Of a stretch of 64,000 bases of DNA, positions 33,152-39,974 are shown in pieces. The notes beneath the pieces are model-generated. The model made no database searches and was not told the DNA's origin. It was given only the letters and a program-made list of their open reading frames with translations. A program made the translations under genes and the position numbers. The DNA comes from Rhodospirillaceae bacterium bin65 (lineage in GTDB: Bacteria; Pseudomonadota; Alphaproteobacteria; Bin65), in assembly GCA_002238725.1 (NCBI GenBank), contig MPMX01000004.1, positions 62,001 through 126,000 of the forward strand, read 5' to 3'. Positions within the stretch are counted from its first letter, which is position 1. The number at the start of each line of letters is the position of its first letter.

Positions 33152-35082
33152 GCCGGCGCCTCCCGGTCGCTTGCCCCGGACTCCGATCCGGGGCCTGCCC
33201 CGGACTCCGATCCGGGGGAAGCCAGGCCAAGCCGCCGGCCGGCCCAGCTGTCGCCCAGCCCGACCAGGCCGTTCGGCAGCAGCAGCACGAGGCCGATGAT
33301 GGTCGCGCCGAGCAGGAAGCGCCAGTAGCTGAGTTCGCTGAACAGGTCGTTGAGCCAGGTCAGCGCCGTCGCGCCGACGATCGGGCCGATCAGGGAATGC
33401 ACGCCGCCGAGCAGCACCATCAGCAGGGCGTCGAACGAGCGGGCGATCTCCATCGAGGTCGGGAAAACGCTGCCCTTGGAATAGACGAACAGGGCGCCGG
33501 CGAGGCCGGCGAACGCCCCGGAGATCGTGAACGCGATCCACTGGTGCCGCTTGAGGTCGATGCCGATCGCGGCGGCGCGCAACGGCGAATCGCGGCCGGC
33601 GCGCAGGGTGTAGCCGAAAGGTGCGAACAGCATCCGGCGCATCGCCAGGATGCCGGCGACCGTAAAGCCGACGGTGAGGTAGTAGTAGGCGACACGGCTG
33701 CTCGCCCAGTCCGAAGGCCAGGTGCCGAGAATGCCGTCGTCGCCGCCGGTAACCTCGCCCCACTGGAACACGATCGACCAGGCGATCTGGGCGAAGGCGA
33801 GCGTCAGCATGGCGAAATAGACGCCTGTCAGGCGGACGCAAAACCAGCCGAACAGGATGGCGAGCAGGGCCGCGCCGGCGGGCGCGGCCCAGAAGGCGAT
33901 CTCCATCGGCGCATCGGCGAACTTCACCAGCAAGGCCGCGCCATAGGCGCCGCCGCCGAAAAAAGCGGCATGGCCGAACGAAACCATACCGCCCGGCCCC
34001 ATGATGAAATGCAGGGCGACGGCGAACAGCACGAAAATCAGGATCTCGATGGTCAGCACCAGCGAGAAATCGCCGACGACGGACGGCGCGATCAGATGGG
34101 CGACCGGGAGCAGCAGCAGGAAGGCGAGCACCAGTGCGCCCATGGTGCGCAGCGCCCTGCCCGCCGGGCGCAGCGGCGCTTCTGGCGCCTCGACGACACC
34201 GTGGCCGGGAATTTCCGGTCTGCCGAGCAGGCCCCAGGGCCGGAAGATCAGTACCACGGCCATGACCAGGAACATCAAGATCAGCGTGCTGTTGGGGAAA
34301 ATCTGGATGCCGAAGGTCTGCAGCAGGCCGATCAGGATCGCGGCCAGAAAGGCGCCGCCGATGCTCCCCATGCCGCCGACCACCACGACGACGAACGCCG
34401 CGGCGATGATATTGAAATCCATCAGCAGGTCGGCACCGCCCTTGGGCAGCTGGATTGCCCCGCCCAGCCCGGCGAGTGCCGAGCCGAGGAACAGCACGCC
34501 GGTGAACAGCCAGCGCTGGTTGACGCCGAGGGCCGAGACCATCTGGCGGTCGAGGGTCGCGGCGCGCACCAGCGTGCCCCAGCGCGTGCGGTTGAACAGC
34601 AGCCACAGGCCGGCCAGCACCAGCGGCGAGACCGCGATCAGCACGAGATCGTATTCCGGCAGCCGCTGGCCCAGGATGGTGACCGCGCCGGTAAATCCGG
34701 GCGCACGCGGGCCGACCAGGTCCTCCGAGCCCCAGATCCACAGGGTGACGTCTTGAATGACCAGGATGACGCCGAAGGTGGCGATAAGCTGGAACAACTC
34801 GGGCGCCCGGTAGATGCGGCGCAGCAGCAGAACTTCCATCGCCACCCCGATCAGGCCGACGAGCGCGGCGGCCAGCAGGATCGCAACCCAGAAGCCGACC
34901 GCGCCCCCGCCGATGGTCTGGACGGTCGTGACGCCGACATACGCGCCGAGCATATAGAAGGAGCCGTGGGCGAAATTCACGATCCGCGTGACGCCGAAAA
35001 TAATCGACAGGCCCGACGCCACCAGGAACAGGGCGGCCGCACTGGAAAGGCCCGTCAGCAGCGTGACGACGAAATCACCCAT
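33148..35082 (-). CDS. livHM: Fused branched-chain-type ABC permease LivH-LivM
   Basis: Encodes 644 aa comprising two permeases that are usually separate. The LivH part (about 1-290) has GLSIIFGVTRIVNFAHGSFY and VVVGGMGSIGGAFLAA. A linker containing LGRPEIPGHGVVEAPE leads to the LivM part (about 310-625) with GPGGMVSFGHAAFFGGGAYG, LRAAAIGIDLKRHQW and LLGGVHSLIGPIVGA. About 17 transmembrane segments are expected. The last 20 residues contain a duplicated PGSESGAG encoded by two copies of an intergenic-type GC palindrome (33171-33222). The stop overlaps livG's start. Confidence 0.93.
   Translation of the reverse strand: MGDFVVTLLTGLSSAAALFLVASGLSIIFGVTRIVNFAHGSFYMLGAYVGVTTVQTIGGGAVGFWVAILLAAALVGLIGVAMEVLLLRRIYRAPELFQLIATFGVILVIQDVTLWIWGSEDLVGPRAPGFTGAVTILGQRLPEYDLVLIAVSPLVLAGLWLLFNRTRWGTLVRAATLDRQMVSALGVNQRWLFTGVLFLGSALAGLGGAIQLPKGGADLLMDFNIIAAAFVVVVVGGMGSIGGAFLAAILIGLLQTFGIQIFPNSTLILMFLVMAVVLIFRPWGLLGRPEIPGHGVVEAPEAPLRPAGRALRTMGALVLAFLLLLPVAHLIAPSVVGDFSLVLTIEILIFVLFAVALHFIMGPGGMVSFGHAAFFGGGAYGAALLVKFADAPMEIAFWAAPAGAALLAILFGWFCVRLTGVYFAMLTLAFAQIAWSIVFQWGEVTGGDDGILGTWPSDWASSRVAYYYLTVGFTVAGILAMRRMLFAPFGYTLRAGRDSPLRAAAIGIDLKRHQWIAFTISGAFAGLAGALFVYSKGSVFPTSMEIARSFDALLMVLLGGVHSLIGPIVGATALTWLNDLFSELSYWRFLLGATIIGLVLLLPNGLVGLGDSWAGRRLGLASPGSESGAGPGSESGASDREAPA
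33171..33222 (-). repeat. Palindromic repeat duplicated inside the livHM 3' end
   Basis: Two 24-base units GCCCCGGACTCCGATCCGGG, each with CCGGA/TCCGG symmetry as in the intergenic family, encode the repeated C-terminal residues PGSESGAG. They sit just before the livG start. Confidence 0.7.
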
Positions 35083-35115
35083 CGCGGCACCCGGCGCTCA
35101 GCGGAAGGAGGATGC

Positions 35116-35199
35116 CGCCGGCGCCCGGCTCGAACGGTCCGGGCGCCGGCGATCGGAAACCGGCAGCCGGCAGCCCTTCGCCGAAAGGCTGCCGGTTTC
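35116..35199 (-). terminator. Two intercistronic hairpins between livK and livHM
   Basis: 35116-35128 pairs with 35139-35151 (13 bp, GC-rich). GAAACCGGCAGCC at 35156-35168 pairs with 35187-35199 (13 bp, 18-base loop). No T-run follows, so these likely act as 3'-end stabilisers or partial attenuators. That would give more binding protein than permease, as is common for binding-protein operons. Confidence 0.6.
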
Positions 35200-35212
35200 G
35201 CGGCGGAACCGG

Positions 35213-36427
35213 CTACTGCTTGCGCAGCTTCTTCGTTTCCTCGACCGACGGCAGATAGTCCGCGCCGTCGAGATACTGCCAACGTTCCATGGTGCCCTTG
35301 CCGTCCTTGAGCACCGTCCAGCCGACATAGGCGCCCATGGTCGATTGGTGATCCACGGCGCGGAAGGTGATCGGACCGGTCGGGGCATCGAAGCTCAGGC
35401 CTTTCATGGCGGCGACCATCTTGTCGGTGTCGGTCGAGCCGGCCTTCTTCAGCATGGCGGCGATCGCCAGCATGGTGTTGTAGCCGACGATCGAACCGAT
35501 GCGCGGATAGTCCTTCCAGCGCGCCTGATAGGCGGCCAGGAACTTCTTGTGCGCCGCCGTCTTGATATCCTGCCAGGGATAGCCGGTGACCAGCCAGCCG
35601 ACCGGGGCCTCGCCCTTCAGCGGGTCGATATATTCCGGCTCGCCGGTCAGCAGTCCGACCATCAGCTTGCCCTTGAACAGGCCGCGTGTCCTGCCCTCGC
35701 GGACGAACTTCGCCAGGTCGCCGCCGAAGGTGACATTGTAGATGCCGTCCGGCTTCAAGGCTGCGAGCGCCTGCACCTCTGCGCCGGCGTCGATCTTGAA
35801 CAGGCCCGGCCATTGCGAGCCGACGAAGGTGACGTCGGGGCGGAGCTTGGTCAGGATCCTCTTGAAGGCCGCGACCGCGTCCTTGCCGTAGGCATAGTTC
35901 GGCGCGATCGTCGCCCAGCGCTTGGCATTCTTGTTCTTGGCCGCTTCGGCCGCCAGCATCGCCGCCTGCATGTAGGTCGAGGGGCGCAGGCGGAAGGTGT
36001 AGTTGTTGCCCTTGGCCCAGACGAGCGCATCGGCCAGCGGTTCGGCAGCGAGATAGAGCGTCTTGCGCTGCTTGGCCCAGGAGGCCAGCGCCAGGCCGAT
36101 ATGCGAGAATAGCGAGCCCGAAACCAACGCCACCTTATCACGCGAGCGCAGTTGCTCGGCGACCTTGACGGCCTCGCCCGGCTTGCCTTGGTCGTCGCGC
36201 GAGACGAACACCAGCTTCTTGCCGAGCACGCCGCCGGCCTTGTTGATTTCCTCGATCGCCAGCGTGGCCCCGCGCCGGTACGGAATCGTATGCGCCGGCA
36301 GCCGCGTGTAGCTGTTGATGTCGCCGATCTTGATTTCGCCGGCCGCCAGCGCCGGCAAGCCAGTCGCCAGGCCGCCGGAAAGGACGCCAAGGGCGACGCC
36401 TGCCGTCAGAACGTGTTTCACTATCAT
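35213..36427 (-). CDS. Periplasmic substrate-binding protein of the ABC importer (LivK-like)
   Basis: Encodes 404 aa. The signal peptide (HVLTAGVALGVLSGGLATGL, cleavage near PALAAG) is followed by a type-I periplasmic-binding fold: EIKIGDINSYTRLPAHTIPY, ATLAIEEINKAGGVLGKKLV, ALVSGSLFSHIGLALASWAK, APNYAYGKDAVAAFKRIL and a C-terminal lobe. First gene of the livK-HM-G-F series, 130 bases upstream of livHM. Its aromatic-rich neighbourhood (Rieske oxygenase, Hnr-like gene) suggests an aromatic or heterocyclic acid ligand; that is inference. Confidence 0.9.
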   Translation of the reverse strand: MIVKHVLTAGVALGVLSGGLATGLPALAAGEIKIGDINSYTRLPAHTIPYRRGATLAIEEINKAGGVLGKKLVFVSRDDQGKPGEAVKVAEQLRSRDKVALVSGSLFSHIGLALASWAKQRKTLYLAAEPLADALVWAKGNNYTFRLRPSTYMQAAMLAAEAAKNKNAKRWATIAPNYAYGKDAVAAFKRILTKLRPDVTFVGSQWPGLFKIDAGAEVQALAALKPDGIYNVTFGGDLAKFVREGRTRGLFKGKLMVGLLTGEPEYIDPLKGEAPVGWLVTGYPWQDIKTAAHKKFLAAYQARWKDYPRIGSIVGYNTMLAIAAMLKKAGSTDTDKMVAAMKGLSFDAPTGPITFRAVDHQSTMGAYVGWTVLKDGKGTMERWQYLDGADYLPSVEETKKLRKQ

Positions 36428-36511
36428 AAGGGCTTCCTCCCTGGTTGAGCGTCCCGGAACCGTTGCCGGCCGTTCGGCCGGCGATCGCTCCGGAGCGCAA
36501 TCTAAAACGCG

Positions 36512-37558
36512 TTACTCCGCCGCCGCAGCGGCGGCGGCCTGTTCGGTGCGGAGCATCTTGTCGACGATACGCCGGCTCCGGTTCGGGCCGTTGTCGATCG
36601 CCAGACGGACCGTTGGCTTGACCCCGGCTTCGTCCTGCGAACGCTGCACCGCTTCGAGAATTTCCCGGTCTTCCTCGAACGCCATGACGAACTGTTCGGT
36701 CATGCGCTCGGAGACCGAACTGTCTTCCGGCTCGAAGTTGCGCACCTGCATCCAGAAATAGTGGGTGCTGCTCTCGGTCTCCGGCGCCAGATAATGGCAC
36801 GAGAAGATGCGCGTGCCCCTTTCCCGGTCCGTGTCCGAATGGCCCATGCCGACCGGACCGATCCCGAAATCGACCACATTGATCGCCGGCGGATAGAAGA
36901 AATAATATTGCCAGCGATCGACATTGCCGTTGATCTTCATAAATTGCTCGAAGATCGGAACGGGTGGCCGGTCCAGCGTCCAGCGGTTGACTTCGACGAT
37001 GCCGCCGACCTGCTTCGTCTCGACCGGGATATCCTCCATCTCGGCGCTGCCGAGCGAGGACGGATGCACGAAGCTGACATGGGCCGGATCGAGCAGATTG
37101 TCGGTCAGCTGCTGATAGTGCGCGGCGACATGGGTGTAGGGGCCGTGATTGACGCCCCAGCCCGGATTCCGGTAGGGCGGCAGGTCGAACAACAACTCCT
37201 CGTCGGCCTGTTCCGGCTCGCCGGTCCAGACCCAGACCAGGCCGAGCCGTTCGGCGACCGGATAGGCGCGCACGCGGATATTGCCTGGAATGAGCTTCTG
37301 GCCCGGGATTTTGCGGCAGGCGCCGGTCGCGTCGTATTGCAGGCCGTGATAGCCGCACTCAATGCAGTCGCCCCGCACCCGGCCTTTCGACAGGGGCAGG
37401 AACTTGTGGGCGCAGCGGTCTTCCAGCGCCGCGACCGAGCCTTCGCCGGTGCGGAACACCATGACCGGCTCGCCGAGCAACCGCCGGCCGACCGGACCGT
37501 CGTCCAACTCGTCCAGCCAGGCGATCGGATACCAGCTGTTGCGCACGAATTCGCTCAT
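36512..37558 (-). CDS. Rieske non-heme iron oxygenase, VanA-like
   Basis: Encodes 348 aa. The Rieske 2Fe-2S site has C49 and H51 (DRCAHKF) with C68 and H71 (IECGYHG). The catalytic domain has the mononuclear-iron helix LTDNLLDPAHVSFVHPSSLG. The length fits vanillate O-demethylase/PobA-type single-component oxygenases that use a separate reductase, which is not in the window. The start overlaps the UPF0280 stop (ATGA). Probably acts on a ring or N/O-alkyl substrate of the cluster. The alanine-rich tail is unusual but harmless. Confidence 0.9.
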   Translation of the reverse strand: MSEFVRNSWYPIAWLDELDDGPVGRRLLGEPVMVFRTGEGSVAALEDRCAHKFLPLSKGRVRGDCIECGYHGLQYDATGACRKIPGQKLIPGNIRVRAYPVAERLGLVWVWTGEPEQADEELLFDLPPYRNPGWGVNHGPYTHVAAHYQQLTDNLLDPAHVSFVHPSSLGSAEMEDIPVETKQVGGIVEVNRWTLDRPPVPIFEQFMKINGNVDRWQYYFFYPPAINVVDFGIGPVGMGHSDTDRERGTRIFSCHYLAPETESSTHYFWMQVRNFEPEDSSVSERMTEQFVMAFEEDREILEAVQRSQDEAGVKPTVRLAIDNGPNRSRRIVDKMLRTEQAAAAAAAE

Positions 37559-38490
37559 GCCGCTTCCGCCCTGCTTTCGGGAATTTGTGCCGGATCGCCG
37601 GTGTTCCGGGAAATCTCAGCGGGCTTCTTCGCCACAACCGCAGTGCTTCCGCACAGGAAGAGCGAAGCCGCGGCAATCAGGCCGCGCACGGCCATCGACT
37701 GCGCCGCCGCCCGCCCGGCGGCCAGCGCCGCTTTGATTTCGGCTGCCCCGAGAGCACCGACATCGACGGTAACCGGCCGGTCGCCCAGGTCGCTGTCCGG
37801 GTCCAGGTCGCGCGCCGGGCAACGGGTGACGGCCGGGCTGTCGACACTGACGGCATTGGCGATCAGCGTTGCCGCGACATCGGCTTCGGCGGCACTCGCC
37901 GCCAGGACGGTGACCGAATCGGCGATCCCAAAAGACAGGCTACGGCCGCGCCAGCCGCTCGTGGCGATGCCGCCGATCCCGTCCGCGCTGCCGATCCCGG
38001 CTACGCCGGCGGCTTCCGGAACTCCGGCCAGCGCGACCATGCCGGTGCGGAACCGCGCGTCCGGCGCCAGATGGAGTGCGATGTCGCCGCCATTGTTGAC
38101 ATAGGCGCGGTCGAGCCTGCGCCCGGCCGTCCCCGCCGCCAGCACTTCGTCCGCCACCGCGCCGGCGACCGCTGCCATCGGGGTGACGAATCCGTCGCGA
38201 TGCGGCGCGCAGGCCGCCGCCATGCGCCGCGCCGTACTGCCCCGAACGGCCGGCACATCGGAAACATCCATGCGCAGCGCTGCCAGTTCGCCGACCAGTT
38301 CGCCAAGCACGGTGCGAAAGCGCGCCCAGGCCTGTTCGTAAAACGCCGCCACCTCGGCAGCCGGGCCGAAGGCTGCGAGCACAAGGTCGATCGGGCCGTG
38401 CTGGAAATGCCGGCGCCGACCGTCGGGCAGGATTGCGCCGACCGGGCCCGGCATGGCTTTTCGTTTCGCCGCGGGTAGCATCGTGCTCAT
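37555..38490 (-). CDS. UPF0280 family protein (ApbE-like fold)
   Basis: Encodes 311 aa from ATG 38490, overlapping the stop of the Hnr-like gene by four bases. Blocks PDGRRRHFQHGPIDLVLAAF, FVTPMAAVAGAVADEVL, YVNNGGDIALHL, GGIATSGWRGRSLSFGIADS and ATLIANAVSVDSPAV match UPF0280, whose fold resembles the flavin transferase ApbE (NGGD and SG motifs). Wedged between Hnr-like and Rieske genes with start/stop overlaps on both sides, it probably flavinylates or otherwise matures a redox protein of the pathway; that is inference. Confidence 0.88.
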   Translation of the reverse strand: MSTMLPAAKRKAMPGPVGAILPDGRRRHFQHGPIDLVLAAFGPAAEVAAFYEQAWARFRTVLGELVGELAALRMDVSDVPAVRGSTARRMAAACAPHRDGFVTPMAAVAGAVADEVLAAGTAGRRLDRAYVNNGGDIALHLAPDARFRTGMVALAGVPEAAGVAGIGSADGIGGIATSGWRGRSLSFGIADSVTVLAASAAEADVAATLIANAVSVDSPAVTRCPARDLDPDSDLGDRPVTVDVGALGAAEIKAALAAGRAAAQSMAVRGLIAAASLFLCGSTAVVAKKPAEISRNTGDPAQIPESRAEAA

Positions 38491-39974
38491 CCGTCCGCCG
38501 CCACGCCGTGCAACGGCGCGCCGGGCCAGGGCGCCCGCTCGTGCCACTTTTCGACCCGCAGCCGGTCGGCATCGACAATATCGCCGACCCGGCGCACGGC
38601 ATCCATGTGACCGCCAAGCGCGGCGTAGTCGTCGAGCCGCAGGGTGAATTCGATCGGCGCCACGATGGCTGGCGTCGGCACGTAGCCGAAACTGTTCTCC
38701 GGCATGGTCGTGACGTCGACCATGATCGTGATGCCGCCGCCGGGCCAGACATAGACCGGCGCGCCGCCGGCGGTCACGCGGGTCAGCGCACTGCGCACCG
38801 AGCGGGTGAGACGCACCGGGTTCTCGGTCACGCCCGCGCGCAGCGATCCGCCGGCCCCGGCCATGAAAGCGACCGTGGCGAGCGCCGGTTCGCAATTCTC
38901 GCCGATCCGGTCGACGACGACCGAGAGTTCCGGCGGCATCGGCGACTTTTGTGGGTTCAGCTCGTCGTCGAGAATGAAATATTCGGCGTCCTCGCCGGTC
39001 GTGCTGACCATGAGCAACCGCTGTCCCGGCCAGGCAATCTTGGGATTGATCGTGTCGATGATCGAGAGCGGGTCGGTCACGTCGGTACCGCCCCAGCCGC
39101 TGCCCGGCTCGGCGACCTGAAAATAGCGCCCAGGCGTGGATTTGCGGCCGCGCACCCGGATTCCGGCCGGTTTCATGTCGAGAAAACGCCCGGCCTGGTG
39201 CTCGGTCAGGACGCCGGTGATATGGTCGTCGACGACGATCACTTCGTCGGCATGGCCGAACCATTGCTGGGCGAAGATGCCGATGGTCGCAGAGCCGCAG
39301 CCGACCCGCATCCGCTCCTCGTGCCGGCCGCCGATGACCGGCGCCTCCCCGGCCTGCAGCGTGAGCTGCTCGCCGCCGTCGATGGTGAAATCGATGGAGT
39401 CGCCGTTCGACAGGTGCAGCATCGTATCGCAGGTGACGACGCCTTCCTTCTTCGAGCCGCCGGTCAGATGGCGGACGCCGCCGAGCGAAAGCATCTGCGA
39501 GCCGTATTCCGCCGTGGTGACATGGCCGACCTGCTCGCCTTCGACGCGCACCGCCGCGGTCTCCGGCCCGATATAGCGGTCGGTGTCGATCTTCACCTTG
39601 AGGCCGCAATAGCTGAAGATGCCTTCGGAGACGACCGTCACCATGTCGACGCCCTCGTGCTCGCTGGCGACGATGAAGGGCGCGGGCTTGTAGTCCGGAT
39701 AGGTCGTGCCGGAGCCGATGCCGGTGACGAAGGTCTCGGCGTTCGGAATCAGCGAACCGTCCCAGTCCTGGCCCTGGAAGGGCACGAGATCGCCGTCCCT
39801 GCCGGCGCGCTGGGTGACGACAAACGGGTCCATCCGGGTCAGGACGCCGTCGATATTGCCGTAGCGGTCGCAGGCGCCGGTGCGCCCTTCCCGAATCCGG
39901 CACAGCACCGGGCAGGCGTCGCAGGTCACGATGCCCGGCTTGTCCTTTGCGGCAGCTGTCGTTCCGTCAGGCAT
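38487..39974 (-). CDS. 6-hydroxynicotinate reductase-like protein
   Basis: Start ATG 39974 overlaps the molybdenum-hydroxylase stop by eight bases. Encodes 495 aa. Cysteines C18, C21, C25 and C35 in VTCDACPVLCRIREG and GACDRYG form an N-terminal Fe-S motif. Downstream blocks are DPFVVTQRAGRDG, GTTYPDYKPAPFIVASEHEG, SYCGLKVKIDTDRYIG and EERMRVGCGSATIGIFAQQW. These match my recollection of Hnr, which reduces 6-hydroxynicotinate to 1,4,5,6-tetrahydro-6-oxonicotinate in Eubacterium barkeri and in some aerobes. The enamidase gene in the same block would take the next step. Confidence 0.85.
   Translation of the reverse strand: MPDGTTAAAKDKPGIVTCDACPVLCRIREGRTGACDRYGNIDGVLTRMDPFVVTQRAGRDGDLVPFQGQDWDGSLIPNAETFVTGIGSGTTYPDYKPAPFIVASEHEGVDMVTVVSEGIFSYCGLKVKIDTDRYIGPETAAVRVEGEQVGHVTTAEYGSQMLSLGGVRHLTGGSKKEGVVTCDTMLHLSNGDSIDFTIDGGEQLTLQAGEAPVIGGRHEERMRVGCGSATIGIFAQQWFGHADEVIVVDDHITGVLTEHQAGRFLDMKPAGIRVRGRKSTPGRYFQVAEPGSGWGGTDVTDPLSIIDTINPKIAWPGQRLLMVSTTGEDAEYFILDDELNPQKSPMPPELSVVVDRIGENCEPALATVAFMAGAGGSLRAGVTENPVRLTRSVRSALTRVTAGGAPVYVWPGGGITIMVDVTTMPENSFGYVPTPAIVAPIEFTLRLDDYAALGGHMDAVRRVGDIVDADRLRVEKWHERAPWPGAPLHGVAADG

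Noticed and set aside
33397..35310. 637-codon plus-strand frame opposite livHM
   Set aside because: Composition is an antisense mirror of transmembrane codons (Q/H/D/R-rich); the livHM frame has all permease motifs and operon overlaps.
37555..39903. 782-codon minus-strand frame as a single large protein
   Set aside because: Only the 3' part from 38490 (UPF0280) is real; the rest is an out-of-frame reading of the Hnr-like gene, shown by its Arg/Gly-rich composition and by the conserved Hnr frame.
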